Positions 34,466-44,295 of a DNA stretch of 60,000 bases are shown here, piece by piece (position 1 is the first letter of the stretch; each line of letters begins with the position of its first letter). Source of the stretch: Symsagittifera roscoffensis (taxonomy: Eukaryota > Xenacoelomorpha > Acoela > Convolutidae); contig NC_087062.1 in NCBI RefSeq assembly GCF_963678635.1, positions 13,562,670 through 13,622,669 on the forward strand. Reading direction: 5' to 3'. A program made the position numbers and the translations under genes. The notes under the pieces were generated by a model. The model was not told where the DNA came from. It did no database searches and saw nothing but the letters and a program-made list of their open reading frames with translations.

Positions 34466-37400
34466 TCATCTAGTGCTCTTCGCCTTGGAGGTACTGCATC
34501 CTGAAGTGCTAGATGCGGCAAACTGTCTCAACAGTTCCTCTTCATCATCGGAACTAATCACAATCTCCTCCCAAGCCTTCAGCTGTTCATAGGATTGCAT
34601 CCATTCTCTCTGCTCCTGCAATCTCTTTGCTTGGTTGGGTAGTGCCTTCACCCTAGCTTCTCGGTTCAAGCAAAAGGAGTTGTGCAGGCTCAAGCTCACG
34701 TTCTTCGCCAGGTCTTCCTCTAGTATCGACTCCCTCGCTTTGGTATTGTCTCTAGACATCTTACCCACTCTTTTCCATCCTGTCGTGATCGCATTACGAT
34801 GGGTTAGCAGGGGTCTCTTGAAAGCTTCCGGCCCAATCTCGGCCTGGAACTGTCGATACTCTTTTTGATGTTTTCTCATGTGATCTTTCGTTGTCATGTA
34901 CAACCAAGACGTCAGTGTCGCCCGAAACCATGGAAAGTACCTCAAGCGACTCCATACGTGTCTGACTTCCGCGGGTATGGCGAATACTTTGCACGCAGTC
35001 TCAAACAACTCGAGTCTCCTGCTGTAGTCTATCGCGTATATTGACTCAGCCGTTGGCGTCGTCGCCTCCCGATACTTCGTTATATTCTCTTCTATCCATC
35101 TCAGAGCTAACATCGTACTCACTACTAAGAGCGTCACCTTCTGCCGGTGATCCGGTAGTCCGATCGACCGAATCTCTTCCACATCCCACACCAGGCAAAG
35201 GTTCTTGTGATCTGGATACCACACCGTTTGTGCCAAACAGTGGCATGGGCATTCCCCATGAGAGATCTCAATGCTCCTGAGATTACGCTCCCCTGAGGCT
35301 TCCAAGAGAGGCTCAAGCTCCATCATTTTCTCGTGCATCGTGTCGTTGTCTTCCAGGTTCGGAGTACTTCCCACAGGTTTCCCGATCACGTTTTGTCTCT
35401 CGTGATCGCTCGTGTTTTCTCTTTCCAACTTCAGAAGATCTTCTCCCCAGATTTCGCTTAAGTCATCTCTCAATTCTTTTGGTACTGTCCCTTTGATTTT
35501 TCTCAACAACTTGTGCGAGTGATGCGACATCCGAGCCAACCTCACGCACTTGGGCACTGAGAAGGCCTTGTCCACCAGTATTCTCTGGCTGGACACTTCC
35601 ACCATCGCCATGTGTAGCGGGTAGTGACTTCCGCACAAGTTGGCCATCATTGACCCTATCAGCGATTTCGCGTTCAATGGCAAGCCATAAGCTTCGCTCA
35701 TGGGAAATCCCATTTCCGCCTCAAGACCAACCTTCCAGCTCCGGATGTGTTTTTGAGTCACCTGCAACACCCCGGGCCATGATTCTACGCTCAACGCCGT
35801 CACTAAATGATGTTCAGATTCCAGTCTCTCCAGTGCCTGCAGACCACACATTCTCGAGAAGAATCCGAGAGCTGTCGCTATATTCACCGTGGTTCTCGCG
35901 TAACATTCCGCTATTATTTGCACTTCACTTTTCTCCCTTTCTGTGATGTCTTCGAACCAAGTGACCAGGTCTTCTTTTTGAAACGACAGTATTCTGACGC
36001 ATGACCGTCCATCGCAGATGTGCTCTCCGTTCCCACACGTCGAATCCAGACAGCTACCCGGCTCCAATTTCTTTGCTGACCCGGGGTCGCTCGTCCTTTC
36101 GCTTGGCTCTTGCATCTGGGGCGTGATTAGCTTATGTAGCACACTCAACTTCGCCAGATCTTCATCTTCCGTTGGTGCTAACCTCACTCGCTCGGTGGTT
36201 TCCTCGATTAGACTCGCATGGGGATGTGGACACCAGGAGGGTCTTAGTAGCTTCCATATCACTCCCAAGTTCGTGGTTAACAAGCCATTTCCACCGCCCA
36301 TGTTCACTTCAACTCTCTTGTTTGAGCGCGGTATGCTTATCACCTCTGGTGCTTTCTCAAGAATCAGGCCCAGGCTCGGCCCCTCTTTTTCCACCGCGTC
36401 TATTTCCATTATTCTTTCTGTCCAAAACTTCAGTAGCTCCGCTACCTCATGGTTTCTGTGGGCTCCTCCAGCTTCCGAGTCTAAGAAGGGATTGTAGGCT
36501 ATTCCCATCACTCCAGACACATATTGGTATTCCCCCTTCTCACTGAGTCTCGAGTACTGTTCTGACGAGGCCAGGTTACGGTGAACATCATGTTCTTCCT
36601 CGAACTTCTTATTAGAGAACCTCCGTACCTCGTCCAGCTTTCGATGGTTCTCTAAGGATAGTCTGGAACCATCTTCTTTCTCTATTCCTGTACTCTGATA
36701 TACGTTCAAGATGATCGTTGAGACTCTTCTCTCCATGGTTTTACTTCCACTTGCTCTCTGGTGGCATGCCAGGATGGTGCTATCAGACATCATTGACATT
36801 GTCCATCTCAAGAAACATGTGGCATCTTTTCTTCTAGCCAGGCTCAAGCCTGAATTGTCCCTGGCCACGTGTTGCATCAGTGCCTGATACACCTCTAGCT
36901 TCTTGCTTCCCAACTTCAGCCTGTCATACGAGGTCAATGTCTCCAACTCTATTCCCACTAGACTCCAGGTGAACATTAATTGTCCCGCAGTTCTAACGAA
37001 GGGATTCGCCATTAGTGGCGGTGCTGATGAGGATGTTCTCATCGCCTCTTCAAAATGATCCTTCAACAAACTCTGCCAGGACCTCTTCAGATGACTTGCC
37101 ATCTCTATCTTATTAACCTCGGCTTTTTGCTGGGTGGCCCAATTGCGTCGCCTGCGAGCTATTCCACTGTCCAACTTCTTCAAGCAGTCCTCCATTTCCT
37201 TCAATGTTTCGAGGGCCACCCACCACGTCCGGGAAGTGTTCCTCGTCTTGTTCCTCTCCAATGGATCACTCGTCACTTGTTTGCCCATGTCCTGATGTGC
37301 CTTCGAGATCCATTCTTTGCCGATCTCCACTTCCCCTACCTGTCCGTTCGTTGAACCTCTCTTCACGTTTACCTTCTGAGGCTTGAAGTCTTCTTCTGAC

Positions 37401-37519
37401 GTCGAACTGGTGGAAACCTCTATTTCCTTTTCTACTTCAAGTGGTTTCCTGAGCTCCGAGCTGTTCTTGTATGCCGCCGTCTTGCATCGGGCCAAAACGA
37501 TGGGCGCCGTCTCTCTCAA
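34466..37519 (-). CDS. Element C ORF3: protein of unknown function with Cys/His clusters
   Basis: An open frame of 1017 codons with no family I recognise. It is in the same frame as ORF2, separated only by a TGA (37523-37525). The first codons after that TGA contain no ATG, so it may be made by readthrough, by reinitiation, or from a later Met. Numbering from 37519: residues 100-150 are basic and helical. A C-x4-C-x6-C-x4-C motif lies at 490-507 (36052-35999). HGE-x-PCHC at 754-761 is followed by LVWDVEE. A basic C-terminal region ends in a Ser-rich tail. Both clusters are conserved in B, which argues for a real, selected protein. No signal peptide or convincing membrane anchor is seen, so I do not call it an envelope. 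Confidence 0.7.
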   Translation of the reverse strand: MRETAPIVLARCKTAAYKNSSELRKPLEVEKEIEVSTSSTSEEDFKPQKVNVKRGSTNGQVGEVEIGKEWISKAHQDMGKQVTSDPLERNKTRNTSRTWWVALETLKEMEDCLKKLDSGIARRRRNWATQQKAEVNKIEMASHLKRSWQSLLKDHFEEAMRTSSSAPPLMANPFVRTAGQLMFTWSLVGIELETLTSYDRLKLGSKKLEVYQALMQHVARDNSGLSLARRKDATCFLRWTMSMMSDSTILACHQRASGSKTMERRVSTIILNVYQSTGIEKEDGSRLSLENHRKLDEVRRFSNKKFEEEHDVHRNLASSEQYSRLSEKGEYQYVSGVMGIAYNPFLDSEAGGAHRNHEVAELLKFWTERIMEIDAVEKEGPSLGLILEKAPEVISIPRSNKRVEVNMGGGNGLLTTNLGVIWKLLRPSWCPHPHASLIEETTERVRLAPTEDEDLAKLSVLHKLITPQMQEPSERTSDPGSAKKLEPGSCLDSTCGNGEHICDGRSCVRILSFQKEDLVTWFEDITEREKSEVQIIAECYARTTVNIATALGFFSRMCGLQALERLESEHHLVTALSVESWPGVLQVTQKHIRSWKVGLEAEMGFPMSEAYGLPLNAKSLIGSMMANLCGSHYPLHMAMVEVSSQRILVDKAFSVPKCVRLARMSHHSHKLLRKIKGTVPKELRDDLSEIWGEDLLKLERENTSDHERQNVIGKPVGSTPNLEDNDTMHEKMMELEPLLEASGERNLRSIEISHGECPCHCLAQTVWYPDHKNLCLVWDVEEIRSIGLPDHRQKVTLLVVSTMLALRWIEENITKYREATTPTAESIYAIDYSRRLELFETACKVFAIPAEVRHVWSRLRYFPWFRATLTSWLYMTTKDHMRKHQKEYRQFQAEIGPEAFKRPLLTHRNAITTGWKRVGKMSRDNTKARESILEEDLAKNVSLSLHNSFCLNREARVKALPNQAKRLQEQREWMQSYEQLKAWEEIVISSDDEEELLRQFAASSTSGCSTSKAKSTR
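35999..36052 (-). other. Conserved four-cysteine motif in C ORF3
   Basis: C490-x4-C495-x6-C502-x4-C507 with His500. The same spacing occurs in B at 26331-26384 although the residues between differ, the signature expected for a metal-binding or disulfide-rich element. Confidence 0.6.
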
Positions 37520-37522
37520 GTT

Positions 37523-40500
37523 TCATTCCGAAACAGCATCCACTGAAGGACTACCCCATCCTTCCACTTCTCTCTTCCTCTTGCGAGTCTTCACATCTCT
37601 GCTCGAGGGTGTTGTGGCTATCATCATTGATTCGACCTCTCCATCCACTCCTTCCAACTCTTGCCTCCCCCCTGCTCGAGCCTTAAGGATATTAGTACTT
37701 TTAATCATATTACTAGTCCCAACCTTATCCCTTTTTATATCATCAACCATTTTATCCACAGTTTTTTGTTTCAGAGTAGAGCTGTCCTCACATTTCTCTT
37801 TTCTAGTCTTCGATCGTGCGTTCCTCAGCTCCACTAGCTTGTTCAGCAGCTCTTTTCTTGCTTTCTCATCCAGGCCCGTTCCTATCAGGAGCGGTTCCCC
37901 GAATCTCACTACTGCGTCCCACAGTTCCTTCTTGAACTTGTCCAGCGTCGTCTCGCTGCCCACTTCTCGATTGAATTCCCCCAGGAATTCCTGCCAAGCG
38001 TCATCCTCGAGAGATCCCAAGAATATGTCCCTGTTCCCTTCGAACGTGTTCTTCTCCCTTTCCTCCGAGCTCAAGAGTAACATCCCCATATTGAAGGTCT
38101 CACCTGCCAATGGCAACTCTAGGTTCTTCCGCGGGGACGGGTTCAGAGGTGGTGTGGCAGTATCTGCCCAATTCTCTTCGCTCAAGTCTTTCAACAGCTC
38201 TTGAGTGGTGAGTTCCTCCCCTGATGGCCCTGGTTCAGGTGTATTCCCCACCTCCATGTCTTCTCCAGCTTCACTGAGAGTTTCATCCATACTCTCTTCC
38301 TCTGATTCATTTCTTCTTATCTCGAGAATTCTTTTGAATCGATCCTCAACGGGTCCACTCCTCTTGTCTCCAGGCGTGTCTACAGACAGTGGTGACGGTG
38401 TCGTAGGATCCAGCTTTTTATATTCCGTCAGGGCTACATGCAGTTGACCTGCTGCATCTAGTTCTGTTCCCTCCTGTGTCACTTCTACTTGTTCCAAGCC
38501 ATAGGGTGCCTTGTATTTTCTCGTGGCAAATTTCATTTCGTCCACCAATGCGACGTGTCCCTCCATCACGATCATCCTACCATCATCCCATATGGGTAGC
38601 ATATTCTCAAGTCCTTCCTTCTCAAGAGTCCTCAAGACTTTCCGCACCTCATATCCAGGGGGCTGCGAACCTCTACTCTTTTTCGCTTGCGTCGTCCACG
38701 AATTTACCTTCATCTCGCTGGTGTGGAAGTAGACTGCCGCCGTGTAGCCGATGAACAGGGGATCCCAGCCATCCGTGAAATGCCTCTGCGTTTCCTCCGT
38801 CATCATCTTCGCCATTATGGAGGGAACCACCAAGGGACTATTCATTCCCAAGGTCATCCTCCTGACTGTCGGGAACTCAGGCATGGTGGCTGGTAGGATT
38901 TCTTTCTCCATTATGGCCTCCAGCTCCCTCTTGACTAGTGCAAAGCACTCCTTCCAGGCGGGGATTCTCAAGACTTCTCGTCCGTTGGCCGTCAATGGGT
39001 TTAGGTTCCAAAACTTTGGATACATTTCAATGGGGCCCTCTCGCTTGCCTCCCATTCTACATTGCATTTGTCCCCTGAAGTTGCACACCATCATCTCGGC
39101 ATCTTTCACTTTTCCGAAGAGTACCGTGTTGCTCATACGCGCCCTGAGCACCTCCTGCTGACACCAATTCAGCGCTGTACCATCCAGTACGCTGATGAGA
39201 CTCAAGTGCGTCACCGAGTGACGATACGTTATCACCAGGGGATCTGGAAACGCGTACGTCACTGCTGGACCATAGATGCAGGTCACCACCTCCTCTAGAC
39301 CCCGGATTATCCCCATTGGGTCCGACCTCATTGCCAGGCACAGGTCCGTCAACAGAGGCATCCCTCTGTTCGCCTTCTCCCATTCTTCTCTCGAGGTTGG
39401 GTTCTCATCTTCACCCGTCATGTATCGATTCTGCATCATGAGGTATTGCACCAGCAGTGTCTTCAACCCTGCGGCACACTTGTAGGAGCTGGTTTCAATG
39501 CTCGTGTGGACTCTCCCCATAGACAGAGGTTCTCCGTATTCCATTAACCGATGAAACGATACCAATTCCCCATGGGTCAAGAGTACTAGTGCCAGATACC
39601 CATCAACTCGAAGTGTCTCCACTCCTCGACTAAACATGTATGCTGGGCCCATGTTGAACAAGTATCTGGGGTAAACCAAAAACAGGGCCAAGAGCAGGCT
39701 GATGGACATGCCCAGTATCTCCTGTACGAAGGCTCCGAAGATAGTCGCCGTGGTGCCGAACACTCCTGCCAAGAATTCTTTCTCCCAGCAAGGACTCAAG
39801 AACTTGAGAATCTCGTAATCTCTCCTAGTCTTTAATTCGCCGTTGGCGTGCTCTCTCCAAAATCCTCCAATCGTCACTTCATTGGCGGCCGAGACAAATC
39901 TAGCCACCGTCATGTCTCTCGTTTCAGCTAGCTCCAGTTGCTTCTCTAGAAAACTCCAGATTTGTTTCACGAGGAGTGGTGCTTCCTCCCTCGTCTTATT
40001 CGTGACGTTCTCCAGCCTTTGTGTCAGGAATGGCCACCAGCCATTCTCTTGAGTCAAGCGATATTTCATCGATTCTAACTGTTTCTCCGTCTCGACCACA
40101 TTTCTTCTCTCGTTGCTGGGACCTCTAGACCTGCTGGTGGAATTTGCGACTTTCACATCCATACTCCGGAACCACAGGCTGGCCGTCAACTGGTTTATCG
40201 CCGGGTGGTCGTCCCCGATGACTGGGCTGAACTTGAGTTGTCTAGCAAAGTTCGATATCTCTAGCAAGAGTACCTCATCCAATACAATCAGGACGTCGGC
40301 CAGTCCGTAGAAGCCCCTCAGTGCATGAGATATGTCAGCCCATGCCGCCGGCAATTCTGATTTGTAAAGCCTCAAGTTCAATGGCTCCAGCTCTCGATTG
40401 GGGGCTGCCATCAGAATCCGCCATTCACTCCCTTCTGCTAACAGGATCAAGACCGCGTACACGAATTGTAGGGCGGGTGGCATATTTGCGTATCCTGGGG

Positions 40501-43345
40501 ATGTGGTAAACACCACCTTCGTCTTGGACCCAAATCTCGAGGCTACGTTCTCTTGTACCTCATTCATCGCCGCAAATAACGCCTGAATAGCCTCCCATAT
40601 CTTCCTTGATGTCGGAATCTCCTTGCCCTTCAGTTGCTCAAGAAGTCCCATCGCGTGCAGGTGATCATTCATTCCTGCAAACATTAGCAGCTCAGGTTCA
40701 CAGGGCATCTCCGACTTTATTGCCACCACTAGAGTCAACATCTGGTTCAGTTCGGCTCCTGGCAAGGAGTATACCAGAGTCTCCGGCCAGAACAACTTGG
40801 GAGACGTTCCTTCGAAGTCCGATCCCGCCACAATGAATACTCTTGCAGCAGCTGGATCTGCTCTATCATAAACTGCCAGAGTTTTGGCCAGTTGGGTGCC
40901 ACCACAGGGCTTCCCGTACCTGGGATCTTCTGCCAACTTCGGACCTTCGTAAGCGGCATCAGGCAATTCCATTCCCCCCGGATTGAGTAGCTTGTCTACC
41001 ACCTTTAACTGCGCCGGGGTTGCCAACCTGATCCTAGCGATGCCAGTTCGGTGCTTGGGAGGTTCTGTTATAAGTCCAGGACCCCCCAACAGTTTGAGAG
41101 GCCTGTAGTTAATGGGTCCCATGATCGTTTTTGTGGGAATTCCAGTCAGGTCTGTGGTCTCCATTAACTTCGCTCTCGAGAAGTGTGCTTCGTGAGCTTT
41201 CAACCAGTCTATGCAATGATGTCTATTCAAATCCTCGTGCGACACTCGTTCGATCCCCAGGGTTTCCGCCAACTCTCGTCTGCATTCCAAACTCTCTAGA
41301 TCCAGTTCCTTCACCTTCTCAGGATATATCAAGCGGGCAGTCTCCATAGACTTCTTTTCTCTCCTGCCATCGGCCACCACCACAGAGGACATCGCCGAGC
41401 CCGGAGGTGTTGATGACTCTACCTCCTCCGACTCCATTGGCGTGGCACTCTGCAATCGGGTCTGATTGCTCCTTGAACTGTCTCTAGTATCGACTCTCGC
41501 TCCCAAGCGACCAGCCAAGGCCCTCGAGGCAAGGAATGGTGGGTTGGGAGGTGGTCCTAAAGCGAATTGGGCTGTCTCCAGCAGGTCCGCCTCTAGCGTG
41601 TTAATGTGTTCCAGGAAGACGTCGTTCAGCCACTCCGCTCCCCTTGGCCTATCGAAATGGATTCCATCTTTTGAGGTGTCTTCAGGGAATCCCTTTTTCT
41701 CCATACGTTCTGCTATGTCCAACAGCCTGAGAGGAAGCACACTCTTCCGGTGTATGTCTCGGATCATCTTGTTCAGGCTCCGCACCTTCTGGTTCATCTC
41801 TAGGGCGTGCTGATCAAACATCATGTTGTAGGGGACCGTGCATACCGTCAGCAGGATGGGGTCCATCTGGATCCTCAGTTCCTCAAGAAGGCAGCTCATC
41901 TTGTCGCACAGCCTCGCTACTTTCCTCGCTTCTCCCCTTGACACGTCGTTGGTCCCAACCATCAGGGTCACTGTGTAAACTTTGGTCATCCCTAGCATGT
42001 CCAGGGTTGCCAACATCTGTGGCGTGGCAGCTCCAGCGAAACTCAAGACTCCTGTCTGCCAATGGGACCGTATCTGGGTCAACACCCGCACCAGGCTATC
42101 CCCTATAATTAGGTGAACTGCACCCTCTGGCACACGAGGTGGCGCTAGATACTCCACCCAGGCTGCGTCATGGAAGCAGTCCCTCCTGGCTCCCTGTTCC
42201 GCACTCCAGTCCAGCCGATTGTGCCTGTGGTAGTTCCCTTCTGTATTCTTCTTATAGCTTGCGATCACGACATTCCTGACCGGCTGTTCCCTCCAAGTTG
42301 GGGGAAGCTCTGGCCTTGTCGATCTTTCACGACTCTGCTGCTGCAATTTCTCGCCTAGCTCCTTCAGGCGCGATGAGGCGCCACTCACCTGACTGCCACT
42401 CGAGGTCGAGGTTGGGGTATATCCTGGTAACACCACATCCATCAGAGGACGTACAGGTTGTGTCTCTAGGTTGCGCAAGGAAGGCGTCACGTCATTCGGT
42501 ATCCAGACCTCTAACCCTTCGCTCATGTGTTCTCTGGCCTCGCGGTCAAGGTTGAACCGTCCTCTAGCCCTGGGAGCTTCATCCACCTCCATGCGCGACT
42601 CTGGCCTCGAGCTGGTCACCACTCGTTCGTTTGACCTGGCTCCCTTCTGTGCGTCAAGCTCGCGTTGTCGCTGTTCTATCCTTTCCAACTCCGACTTCAG
42701 TTGATCACGATTTGCGACGTTCTCCCGCACCCTCAGCTCCTGCTGATGTTCAGCCCTTAGCATCTCAAGTAATTTCGACGTCTGATCTCGCTCGTCGACT
42801 GCCTGGTCTCTCTCCAGCTGAAGCTTCTCCCTGTCCAGCTTCGCCTGATCCCGATCGAGGTTCGCTTTATTCCTTTCCTTCAGCGCCTTCTCGAGCTCTT
42901 TCTTTAGAACCTACAGATCCGGATATGCCTCTGTCGTCTGTTGCGCTCGCGACATCGACGGCACCTTACTCGAGCTCTGGCCTGTGGATCTTGCTGTTGG
43001 TCTCGTCGGTAGCGGAAACTCTCCTGCGCCGTGTTCGGTGCTGTTACTCAGGCCAGGATTTCTTGCCAAGTCAAAGCCCCTTACTCCTCCATCCGCATTC
43101 CAAGATAACCATCTGGTCTGTTCTCGATTTGATATGCCCTCGGTGGTGTAGCCGACCATCAAGACAGCCTCCGTCGCAGACTCCCTGCACTCACCCTGGT
43201 CCTCCAACTGGAGGATCGCATTCAGCATCACCGCCATTCTCTCGTCTATCTGGGTGTAGTCCAGGTCCCTCAAGCGTCTGTACAGCTCGTCAAGAGTGGG
43301 CTTCTTCAGAGCCGCGGGCACGGAGTTCCAGAATCGGTCTGCCAT
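37523..43345 (-). CDS. Element C ORF2: SGNH (GDSL) hydrolase-containing protein
   Basis: Starts at ATG 43345 (context AAAATGG) and runs about 1940 codons to TGA 37523, with one internal TAG at 42913-42911. Counting from Met 42763, a coiled coil (1-45) is followed by an SGNH hydrolase domain (about 214-390). It has GDSL with Ser223, Gly244 in SFAGAA, GTND with Asn272, and DGIH with Asp366 and His369, the full catalytic set of the superfamily. A second, degenerate region (about 640-870) has AGSD, AGMND and GDDH at matching intervals. A hydrophobic stretch (997-1035) could span or insert into membrane. An acidic tail follows (about 1485-1540). The substrate is unknown; the superfamily includes carbohydrate and lipid esterases. 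B has the same protein in ruins. Confidence 0.85.
40156..40846 (-). other. Degenerate second SGNH-like domain within ORF2 (C)
   Basis: VFIVAGSDF, LLMFAGMNDHL and PVIGDDHPAIN occur in the order expected of blocks I, III and V. B keeps VASSD, IAGSNDHL and NDDH. The nucleophile box is altered (GSD instead of GDS), so this may be a noncatalytic duplicate. Confidence 0.45.
41594..42124 (-). other. SGNH hydrolase domain within ORF2 (C)
   Basis: Block I LIIGDSLV, block II SFAGAATP, block III LMVGTNDVSRG and block V KDGIHFD are all present, in order and at usual spacings for a single-domain SGNH hydrolase of about 180 residues. A catalytically competent esterase or lipase-like enzyme is therefore plausible. 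Confidence 0.88.
42911..42913 (-). other. In-frame TAG inside ORF2 (C)
   Basis: A single amber codon separates the N-terminal 144 codons from the coiled coil; the frame is open on both sides. It could be a nonsense mutation, programmed readthrough, or lie at the AG of a small intron. Confidence 0.85.
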
Positions 43346-43852
43346 TTTTGCAACTTCGGGATGTATATAGGTAGATGTTAACCAGCTCAAGAATTACCTT
43401 ACCAACTCAAGAATTACCTTACCAACTCAAGTATTCTCTAGAAATGTTCTCTTGCGAGTACTTGCTGTAGATTCGGATTATCGCGTGTTCAATCAAGATT
43501 CTCTCTTTCTGTTTCTCGCTTGAGTGTAGTTGGATTTTCAACTTTGTTTTTCAAACTCGATCTGAAAACAGAAAGCTCATTAAAACTTAGCATGTCACGT
43601 TCCTAACCTAGAGACCCCCCTTCTACCCATATGGTTAAAAACTTATCATTCTCATATCACTTAAAGCAATTCGATTGGATTTTCCCTTAAGAACATGCAG
43701 TTTCATTTTATGTTTTAGCACCATCAATTCTTTCTTTTAAAATTCAATTGTCATGCCAATCACATCTTAAGATCCCTTTACCTGCGCCGCACCCCAGTAC
43801 CTAACTCAAGACTCCTCCCTCACACCCGACCTGATACCTCCATGTACCCGAC
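43346..43852 (-). promoter_or_regulatory. ORF1-ORF2 spacer with splice acceptor (C)
   Basis: 507 bp without coding sequence. In the sense strand CTTTCTGTTTTCAG/ATCG (AG at 43563-43562) is a strong 3' splice-site match, conserved in B before its ORF2. Near the ORF2 start, 43385-43433 holds 2.3 copies of a 21-bp repeat (ACTCAAGAATTACCTTACCA core). Confidence 0.6.
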
Positions 43853-44295
43853 TCAGGCGATGCTCAAGTAGTACTTCTTGTGAAGATGCACCATTATCTC
43901 TGTTTCTGCAAAGACCACATGTAGGATAGCGTACAATTCCCTCGAGCTCAGTTTGCCCCTGTTTGGGTCGTACACCGGCATCGAGACCTCCACTATTCCT
44001 CTTTCAATCATGAAGTCACGTAGTCTTGTCAGTGCCAATATCACGTGTTCGGGATCAATTGTGTTTCTGTCGTTGACTCTCGTTACTAGGAAGCAGAGGT
44101 ATTTGCCCGGGACTTGTGCCACTGACGGTGGAAGCGCTGCTATGCCTCCCAGTCCTGGCCTCTGTCTGAACAGAAACTCTACGTTCTGGTACTCTCTTTT
44201 GAAGTCAGCCTCCAATCTTGATTTGAAACTCATGTCCGCCGTGATGCAGATCGCGCTGGTCCTGTTTGACAGGATGAAGTCGCTATCCGTTATCA
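43853..44295 (-). other. Macro-domain-like C-terminus of Gag-Pol (C)
   Basis: Residues about 2790-2935. The pattern resembles the TARG1/OARD1 branch of macro domains: an N-terminal SDFIL strand, AICITADMSFKSRL (ligand-loop region), GGIAALP, the strand KYLCFLVTR, a helix ILALTRLRDFMIERG, the strand VSMPVYDP, and a last helix and strand (LYAILHVVFAETEIMVHL). The residue equivalent to TARG1's catalytic Lys appears as Arg2861 (Lys in B). The glycine-rich loop with the catalytic Asp is not conserved. It may bind ADP-ribose without hydrolysing it. The assignment rests on recalled family pattern and needs a profile search. Confidence 0.6.

Noticed and set aside
37383-38204. Long plus-strand ORF (273 codons) opposite ORF2/ORF3
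   Set aside because: Ser/Leu-rich antisense reading of the minus-strand protein, no domain, no counterpart in B.
34466-43345. Envelope glycoprotein in ORF2 or ORF3
   Set aside because: No signal peptide, furin-like site, fusion peptide and terminal anchor arrangement was visible. The hydrophobic segment of ORF2 is internal, so calling it env would be unsupported.
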